From: Streptomyces lateritius | GTDB lineage: Bacteria > Actinomycetota > Actinomycetes > Streptomycetales > Streptomycetaceae | Length of the DNA stretch: 64,000 nucleotides | Direction: 5' to 3' | Assembly (NCBI RefSeq): GCF_014649715.1 | Contig: NZ_BMTO01000007.1 | Location: forward strand, 361,509 to 425,508 | Part shown: positions 58,896 to 64,000 of the stretch, one piece after another | Layout of the letters: every line of letters starts with the position of its first letter | Position numbering within the stretch: the stretch's first letter is position 1 | The notes under the pieces: model-generated | Told to the model about the DNA's origin: nothing | What the model saw: only the letters and a program-made list of their open reading frames with translations | Databases searched by the model: none | Translations under genes and position numbers: made by a program

Positions 58896-59495
58896 TCAGC
58901 CGGTCCAGGCGCTGTGGGTGCCGTCAGGGTTGAGGACGACGTACATCCCGTTGGCGTTGACGGCCGCGTCGCGGTGATCGGCCACCAGCGTTGCCATGAC
59001 GTGCCCCTGGTAGATGATCTTCAGCGTGTAGTGGTCTGCCGCCACCTTGGTGACCTTGGCGGTGCTGCCGTCGGGCAGCAGAAACGAACCCGCGCCGTAC
59101 TGTTCGCGGCCGGTCCAGGAGACGGCGTCACCATCGGCCGTCAGAACGACGAACATGCCGTTGTGCTGGCCACCTGCGTCGGCGTTCTTCGCGACAAGGG
59201 TCCCGAGGAGGTGGCCTTCGCGGGAGACGTTGTCCATGCGGTAATGGTGGGCGCCCAGCCGGTAGATCTTCGCGGTGCTGCCGTCGACCAGCTTCTGGGT
59301 ACGGACCGGGGCGGCCGTCATCGCTCTGCTAGCCGCCTTTGTTGCGGAGCCGGCCGAGCGAGCGGACACCGCCGGCGAGGTCCCGGCCGGGCCGGCGGCC
59401 ACGGCCGTGGCGGCCGGGGCGAGGAGAGCGGCGGCCAGGGCCACCGTGGTCATGGCGTGGATGACGGTACGACGGTGGGACGGTGAACTGAACAT
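58896..59495 (-). CDS. Secreted protein with two tandem approximately 60-residue repeats
   Basis: A 199-aa exported protein. The Ala-rich signal peptide ends near residue 34 (AVAAG), followed by a disordered Ala/Ser linker. Two homologous modules follow: residues 69-129 (VDGSTAKIY ... NGMFVVLTADGDAVSWTG) and 140-199 (PDGSTAKVT ... NGMYVVLNPDGTHSAWTG). Each ends in WTG, and the two share DGSTAK, HHY/DHY, GTLVA/ATLVA and NGM. The family is unknown to me; a beta-rich repeat fold binding a surface or ligand is possible. A GGAGACCGC ribosome region precedes the ATG. No cysteines. Confidence 0.8.
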   Translation of the reverse strand: MFSSPSHRRTVIHAMTTVALAAALLAPAATAVAAGPAGTSPAVSARSAGSATKAASRAMTAAPVRTQKLVDGSTAKIYRLGAHHYRMDNVSREGHLLGTLVAKNADAGGQHNGMFVVLTADGDAVSWTGREQYGAGSFLLPDGSTAKVTKVAADHYTLKIIYQGHVMATLVADHRDAAVNANGMYVVLNPDGTHSAWTG

Positions 59496-60196
59496 GCGGT
59501 CTCCTGGTCAGAGAGATGTGCGGACCGGCGGCAACGCCGGTGAGAGTCGCATGCCGCCTCCTCGGGCGTGTGGGGCCGTGAGGCGCGAGGGGCTGCATGA
59601 CGAATCTAAGAACGGGATGCGGTGGAGTCGTCCGCTCCATGTCACCAGCGTGTGACAGAGATCATTCGAAGACCCGATTCGACACTCGTGGCCCGCGTCT
59701 TGTGCCAAGTCCACCGGCACAGCGCAGCCAGGCCGGCAGATCGGGGTTCACGTCGTACGTCCGCGTCCACCCGCGCCCTGACCCCGGCAAGGTCGTCGAC
59801 TATCCCACCCGCGACGCACTGCCGACTGGCGCGCCCCGGGCTCGGTGGTGAGTGTTTCGTCGAGTAGGTCGGGGTTGTCGGTGTCGAACGCCTCGTAGTG
59901 GCGGCGGGCAAGTTCTTCAGCGCGGGTGCACAACGTGCTCCTCTTCCACCCGCGGTCACGTCTCGCACCACTTCGCCGACGGGTCCCTCTCATCTGGTCG
60001 GCCCGCTCGGGGATGGTGTGGGCGATTCCGCGGGTGCACGGCGCGGGCGGCCTCGAAGTCGCCGGGCAGGTCGTGCTCCGGGTGGGGCCGGCGGGCCGCG
60101 CCGTAGGTCTCGCCGCGCCGTACGGCATCCCGCGGCGCGGCACCAGGACGCACAGCTCGTCTGTTCGCCGTCCGAGGTTGCCGCGATGCGGCGTCG
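59496..60196. other. Interval with gene scraps only
   Basis: About 700 bp between two intact minus-strand genes. The only recognisable piece is the SnoaL-like remnant at 59748-59940. The rest contains GC-driven frames with no domain, ribosome site or repeat. Confidence 0.5.
59748..59940 (-). pseudogene. Truncated SnoaL-like polyketide cyclase/NTF2 remnant
   Basis: EELARRHYEAFDTDNPDLLD on the minus strand is the typical N-terminal helix of SnoaL-like ester cyclases. The expected downstream core is missing, and the frame ends after about 40 unrelated codons. Both ends look truncated. Confidence 0.5.
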
Positions 60197-60775
60197 TCAC
60201 TCCATCGTGGTGCGGCGGGCGTAGGCGCGGGCGGCACGGGCCCGGTCGCCGCAGCGGATGGAGCACCACTGGCGGCGCCCGTGCTTGACCAGGAAGCGGT
60301 TGCAGGGCGGGGAGGCGCAGGCGGCCAGGCGGGCGGCGTCGGAGGAGGTGAGCAGGTCGGCGGCGTCGGCGGCGATGACCGCAAGGGCGTGCTCGACGAT
60401 CGCGGTGGTGGGGTGGGGTGTGGCGCGGTAAGGCCCGGTCTTCTCGTCCCACAGCAGAAGGGACGCCGTGGGGACGCGGCTCATCGCGTCGTTGATCGCC
60501 GTGACTGCGGTGCGCAGGGCGGGCTGGCCGGCGACGCGGGAGGCCAGCAGCGACCTGACCTGTTCACGCAGTGAGCGCAGCTGCGTCGCGCACGTCTCGG
60601 CCATGCCGGTGTCGACCGGGGCGAGGTCGCGCTGCGTCAGCCACTGCTCGGCCTGCGCCGGGGTGCCCAGGAGGTCGGCCGTGTGCCCGCCCGGCAGTGC
60701 GACGGCGCTGTTCGCCAGGGCCAGGGCGGGGTGCTCCGCCTCGCCCGGCGCCGATGGGAGGGCGGCTTCTTCCAT
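60197..60775 (-). CDS. CGNR-type zinc-finger (ABATE domain) putative regulator
   Basis: A 192-aa protein with an N-terminal ABATE domain (HPALALANSAVALPGG) and a C-terminal treble-clef-like zinc finger: CASPPCNRFLVKHGRRQWCS then CGDRARAARAYARR. The family's CGNR signature is CGDR here. Such proteins are presumed stress regulators. I prefer the ATG at 60775 because of a GGAAGAG ribosome site; in-frame ATGs at 60790 and 60799 also exist. Divergent from the MBL-fold gene with a direct repeat between, so it probably controls the redox module to the right. Confidence 0.9.
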   Translation of the reverse strand: MEEAALPSAPGEAEHPALALANSAVALPGGHTADLLGTPAQAEQWLTQRDLAPVDTGMAETCATQLRSLREQVRSLLASRVAGQPALRTAVTAINDAMSRVPTASLLLWDEKTGPYRATPHPTTAIVEHALAVIAADAADLLTSSDAARLAACASPPCNRFLVKHGRRQWCSIRCGDRARAARAYARRTTME

Positions 60776-60815
60776 CACGAACTCTTCCATGCTTCTCATG
60801 GTACGGGTTGCATCC

Positions 60816-60871
60816 ATCCGTGAGGTGCACCTACAGTCGGATCACGGTTAACACGCACTCTATCCGTGAGG
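60816..60871. repeat. Direct repeat ATCCGTGAGG in the divergent promoter region
   Basis: ATCCGTGAGG occurs at 60816-60825 and 60862-60871 (46-bp step). The first copy lies between a possible -35 TTGCAT (60808) and -10 TACAGT (60832); the second lies 11 bp before the MBL gene start and contains its ribosome site. This fits binding by the adjacent regulator. Confidence 0.55.
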
Positions 60872-60881
60872 AACCTACTTC

Positions 60882-61676
60882 GTGTCTTCCCAGACCCTGC
60901 GGGCCACCCCGTTCCCCGTCCGCGTCTTCGGCGGCCCGACCGCCCTCTTCGACTACGGCGGCCTGCGCTTTCTCACCGACCCGACCTTCGACGGCCCCGG
61001 CGACCACCCGGCACCGGCCGTCGTGCTGACCAAGACGGCGGCGGCCGACGGCAGCCCGGCCGATCTCGGCCGCGTCGACGTGGTCCTGCTCTCGCACGAC
61101 GAGCACGCCGACAACCTCGACACCTCCGGCCGGGCCCTGCTCGCCGACGTCCCGCTGACGCTCACCACCCCCGGCGGCGGGGAGCGTCTCGGGGCGGCGG
61201 CCACCGGCCTCGCCGACTGGCAGTCGGTCGAGCTCGAGCGCCGGGACGGCGGACCCGGCACGGTCACTGTGACCGGCGTGCCCGCCATCCACGGCCCCGG
61301 CCCGCGCGAGGAGGTCGAGCCGATCGCCGGCCAGGTCGTCGGGTTCGTCCTGACCGGCGAGGACCTGCCCACCGTCTACGTCAGCGGCGACAACGCCTCC
61401 CTCGACGCGGTCAAGGACATCGCCGAGCGCTTCGCCCCGGTGGACACGGCCCTCCTCTTCGCCGGAGCGCCCCGCTTCCCTGAGGTCTTCGACGGCGGGC
61501 TGATCGTCCTGGACAGCGCACAGGCCGCAGAGGCCGCGAAGATCCTCGACGCCGGCCGCGTGGTCCCCGTCCACTACGACAGCTGGGCCCACTTCACCGA
61601 GGGCGCCGACGAGCTCGTCGCCGCCTTTGCCGCCGCCGGTCTCGCCGACCGCGTGGACTTCGGCGTCCGCGGCTGA
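60882..61676 (+). CDS. MBL-fold metal-dependent hydrolase
   Basis: A 264-aa protein of the beta-lactamase-like superfamily (UlaG/L-ascorbate lactonase-like subgroup). The metal motif reads LLSHDEHADNLD (HxEHxD-type). VPAIHGPGP supplies another His, YVSGDNASLD the bridging Asp, and VVPVHYDSW the last His. GTG at 60882. Cytosolic; substrate unknown. It is the first gene of a plus-strand run with LLM, FMN reductase and MFS genes. Confidence 0.92.
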   Translation: MSSQTLRATPFPVRVFGGPTALFDYGGLRFLTDPTFDGPGDHPAPAVVLTKTAAADGSPADLGRVDVVLLSHDEHADNLDTSGRALLADVPLTLTTPGGGERLGAAATGLADWQSVELERRDGGPGTVTVTGVPAIHGPGPREEVEPIAGQVVGFVLTGEDLPTVYVSGDNASLDAVKDIAERFAPVDTALLFAGAPRFPEVFDGGLIVLDSAQAAEAAKILDAGRVVPVHYDSWAHFTEGADELVAAFAAAGLADRVDFGVRG

Positions 61677-61808
61677 CCCCACGTACGTCGGGAACGTACG
61701 CCGGACACGGCCGGGCGTCGGCCGACAGAGAACCGCCGCGACTGTCGGCCGCCGCCCGGCGCTCCCCGCCTCCCCGCACACCTCTCGAAACCGAAGGACC
61801 GCACGACC

Positions 61809-62894
61809 ATGACCGACCCCATCCGCGGCACCCGCCATGGCTCCGCTCCCGCCGCCCTGTCCGTACTGGACTCCGCCATGACCGGCACCGGCCAGACCGC
61901 CGCAGAGGCGCTGGCCGGTAGCATCGAACTCGCCCGGCTCGCCGACCAGCGCGGCTTCACCCGCTACTGGATGAACGAGCACCACGCCATGCCCGGCGTC
62001 TCCACCTCCAGCCCGCCCGTCCTGCTGGCCCGGCTCACCGCGGAGACCAGCAGGCTGCGGCTCGGCGCGGGCGGGATCATGCTGCCCAACCATCCGCCGC
62101 TGGTCGTCGCCGAGCAGTTCGGCATGCTGGACGCCCTCGCTCCCGGCCGTATCGACCTGGGCCTGGGCCGCGCCCCGGGCACCGATCACGCCACGGCCGC
62201 CGCCCTGCGCCGTGGCGCGAACGGCGCCGAGGACTTCCCCCAGCAGGTCCTCGAGCTGCTGCACTTCCTCGGCGACGACTTCCCGGCCGAGCACCCCTAC
62301 GCCGACCGCGTGTACGCCGTGCCGGGGCCCGCACAGGACCGGCTCAACGGCGTCACTCCGCCCACCGGCCGCCTGCCGGTGTGGCTGCTCGGCTCGTCCG
62401 GCTACTCGGCGCAGCTCGCCGCCCGGCTCGGCCTGCCGTTCGCCTTCGCCGCGCACTTCAACCCGCGCGATGCCGTGGCCGCCCTGCGTCTGTACCGCGA
62501 GCAGTTCACTCCGTCCAAAGCCCTGGCCGAGCCGTACGCCCTGGTCAGCTTCACCGTCGCGGCATCCGAAGACGAACGTGAGGCCCGCCGCCAGGCCGGC
62601 ACCCTCGCGCACGCCATGCTCCGCATGTTCCAGCGCAAGTCCTACCTGCTGCCGTCCCCCGAGGAAGTGGACGCCTACACCTACGACGCCCAGGAACGCC
62701 AGGCCGTCGACAGCTGGCTGAACCACGTCCCGCACGGCACCCCCGAGCAGGTCACCGCCCACCTGAACCAGGTCCAGCGGGACTCCGGCGCCGACGAGCT
62801 CATGATCGGCAGCGTCGGCCACTCCGTCCATGCCCGGCTGCGTTCCACCGAGCTGATCGCCGACGCCTACGGCATGCCCGACAGCCCGCGCTGA
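61809..62894 (+). CDS. LLM-class flavin-dependent oxidoreductase
   Basis: A 361-aa luciferase-like monooxygenase using reduced FMN. Family segments: SVLDSAMTGTG, TRYWMNEHHAMPG, LRLGAGGIMLPNHPPLVVAEQFG and LGLGRAPGTD. It belongs to the MsnO8/YhbW-like subgroup. The FMN reductase 78 bp downstream could supply reduced flavin, which is a common two-component arrangement. Substrate not evident. Confidence 0.95.
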   Translation: MTDPIRGTRHGSAPAALSVLDSAMTGTGQTAAEALAGSIELARLADQRGFTRYWMNEHHAMPGVSTSSPPVLLARLTAETSRLRLGAGGIMLPNHPPLVVAEQFGMLDALAPGRIDLGLGRAPGTDHATAAALRRGANGAEDFPQQVLELLHFLGDDFPAEHPYADRVYAVPGPAQDRLNGVTPPTGRLPVWLLGSSGYSAQLAARLGLPFAFAAHFNPRDAVAALRLYREQFTPSKALAEPYALVSFTVAASEDEREARRQAGTLAHAMLRMFQRKSYLLPSPEEVDAYTYDAQERQAVDSWLNHVPHGTPEQVTAHLNQVQRDSGADELMIGSVGHSVHARLRSTELIADAYGMPDSPR

Positions 62895-62971
62895 CACGGG
62901 ACCGGGCAGACCTCACCCGACCACCTTTCGCCGCCAAGCCCCCTGATACTCAGGGTTCCCGAGGAGTCCTC

Positions 62972-63520
62972 GTGGCCACCGTCCTCGCCCTGTCCGGCAG
63001 CCCGTCCCGTACGTCCCGTACCGCACTCCTAGCCGAGCACACCGCCGCGGACCTCCGCTCCCGCGGCCACCGGACCCACCTGCTCGCCCTGCGCGACCTG
63101 CCCGCGACACCGCTGCTCACCGCGGACACCCACGACGCGTCCCTCGCCCGCGCCATGAGCCTGGTCGCTGAGGCCGACGCCCTCGTCGTGGCCACCCCCA
63201 TCTACAAGGCCGCCTACTCCGGCCTGCTCAAGACCTTCCTCGACCTGCTGCCCCAGCACGCATTCGCCGGGAAACCGGTGCTTCCCCTGGCCACCGGCGG
63301 CAGCCCGGCCCACGTCCTCGCCCTCGACTACGCCCTGCGTCCGGTCCTCACCGCGCTCGGCGCCCAGGTTTGTCAGGGCCGGTTCGTCCTGGACCGGCAC
63401 ATCACGACCTCCCCGGACGGCGCGATAACCCTCGACCACGACGACGAGTGGCAACTGGCCCGCCTCACCGACCAGTTCGCCCGCGCTCTCCCGTCCCGCA
63501 CACACCTGACTGCCGCCTGA
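62972..63520 (+). CDS. NADPH-dependent FMN reductase (SsuE-like)
   Basis: A 182-aa flavodoxin-fold reductase. The FMN phosphate loop GSPSRTSRTALL lies near residues 9-20, and ATPIYKAAYSGLLKTFLDLL is the family's second motif. GTG start at 62972 with a CGAGGAG ribosome site. Likely partner of the LLM monooxygenase upstream. Confidence 0.93.
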   Translation: MATVLALSGSPSRTSRTALLAEHTAADLRSRGHRTHLLALRDLPATPLLTADTHDASLARAMSLVAEADALVVATPIYKAAYSGLLKTFLDLLPQHAFAGKPVLPLATGGSPAHVLALDYALRPVLTALGAQVCQGRFVLDRHITTSPDGAITLDHDDEWQLARLTDQFARALPSRTHLTAA

Positions 63521-63584
63521 CGACCACCGGACCGCCCCCGCCCGGCAACCCGCCACCCCGGTCTCCCCCGAAAGTACGGATCAC

Positions 63585-64000
63585 ATGGGCCACTCGCCCC
63601 TCGCCTCCACACGCACCCCGCCCACCGCCGCGCTCTCCCCCTCCATATCCGCGGTGCAGAAGCGCACCCTGATCGTGCTGCTCGTCTCCCAGATCCTCAG
63701 CGGCGTCGGCCTCGCTGCCGGTGTCACCGTCGCCGGGCTGCTGGCAGGGCAGATGCTCCACAACACCTCGCTGTCCGGACTGCCCATCGCCCTGCTCACC
63801 GCGGGCTCCGCCGGCGCCGCCGTCGCCATCGGACGCGTCTCCCAGCGCCTCGGCCGCCGCCCCGGACTGGCCGCCGGTTATCTCACCGGCGCTCTCGGCG
63901 GTGCCGGTGTCGTCGTCGCGGCCGCGCTCGGCAGCCCCGCGCTGCTGTTCGTCTCCCTGTTCCTCTACGGCGCCGGCACCACGTCCAACCTCCAGGCCCG
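63585..64000 (+). CDS. MFS transporter, N-terminal part
   Basis: Runs off the right edge after about 138 codons. Three to four transmembrane helices are visible, with the MFS loop-2/3 motif GRVSQRLGRRPGL between helices two and three (G-x3-D/S-R-x-G-R-R). Starts at ATG 63585, 64 bp after the FMN reductase. An exporter for the compound handled by the redox module is plausible. Confidence 0.9.
   Translation, partial: MGHSPLASTRTPPTAALSPSISAVQKRTLIVLLVSQILSGVGLAAGVTVAGLLAGQMLHNTSLSGLPIALLTAGSAGAAVAIGRVSQRLGRRPGLAAGYLTGALGGAGVVVAAALGSPALLFVSLFLYGAGTTSNLQA

Overview
The window is high-GC actinobacterial DNA, most likely Streptomyces. The clues are GTG starts, long ATGA/GTGA gene couplings, MalFG-type sugar transporters without their own ATPase, CebR-like operators, CBM2-fused cellulases and a SigE-family sigma factor. 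About 53 kb is one plant-cell-wall locus. The last 10 kb is an IS- and RHS-scarred accessory stretch followed by a small redox module.

Layout. 1-2.7 kb: divergent xylB (cut by the left edge) and xylA, separated by a 15-bp tandem repeat and a ROK-type operator. 2.9-16.7 kb: a long plus-strand run made of a GntR regulator, DapA-family and IlvD-family sugar-acid enzymes, an ABC importer split around an oxidoreductase, a PmoA-like protein and a GH43, then CE12, PL1 and CE8 pectin enzymes. 16.7-19.0 kb (minus): LacI regulator, SigE-family sigma and a one-TM putative anti-sigma. 19.1-22.5 kb: IclR/SMP-30 lactonase, divergent from an enolase-superfamily acid dehydratase. 22.6-35.1 kb: GH2 beta-galactosidase, then (minus) CE12, PL26-type rhamnogalacturonan lyase, DUF624 protein, an ABC importer and GH51 arabinofuranosidase. 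35.2-41.8 kb: CBM2-GH48, CBM2-GH5 and CBM2-GH6 cellulases under CebR-type operators; the GH6 carries a frameshift near its 3' end. 41.9-48.6 kb: LacI regulator, DUF4287, a large unknown protein, a BBE-type FAD oxidase and a ROK regulator. 48.8-54.6 kb: a second sugar importer, GH1 beta-glucosidase and a LacI regulator. 54.6-60.2 kb: RHS, Tn3, IS21, IS110 and IS5 debris, a truncated nuclease, a GNAT enzyme and an internally duplicated secreted protein. 60.2-64 kb: CGNR-type regulator, MBL-fold protein, LLM monooxygenase, FMN reductase and the start of an MFS exporter.

How it fits together. Secreted lyases, esterases and cellulases cut pectin, rhamnogalacturonan and cellulose. Three importers bring in the oligosaccharides. 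Cytosolic GH1, GH2, GH43 and GH51 enzymes release glucose, galactose, xylose and arabinose. xylA/xylB take xylose into the pentose phosphate pathway. The lactonase, two unrelated sugar-acid dehydratases and the DapA-family enzyme suggest a parallel oxidative (non-phosphorylating) pentose or aldonate route.

The most interesting signals are regulatory. A shared TTCGA-N4-TCGAA element sits at four promoters (IclR, acid dehydratase, GH51, first importer). A near-identical 13-bp LacI-type element, GCAARCGCTTTCY, sits at three others. A LacI-sigma-anti-sigma operon next to the pectinases encodes an anti-sigma with an aromatic, beta-rich outer domain that could sense polysaccharide. All functions come from reading the sequence; no searches were run.
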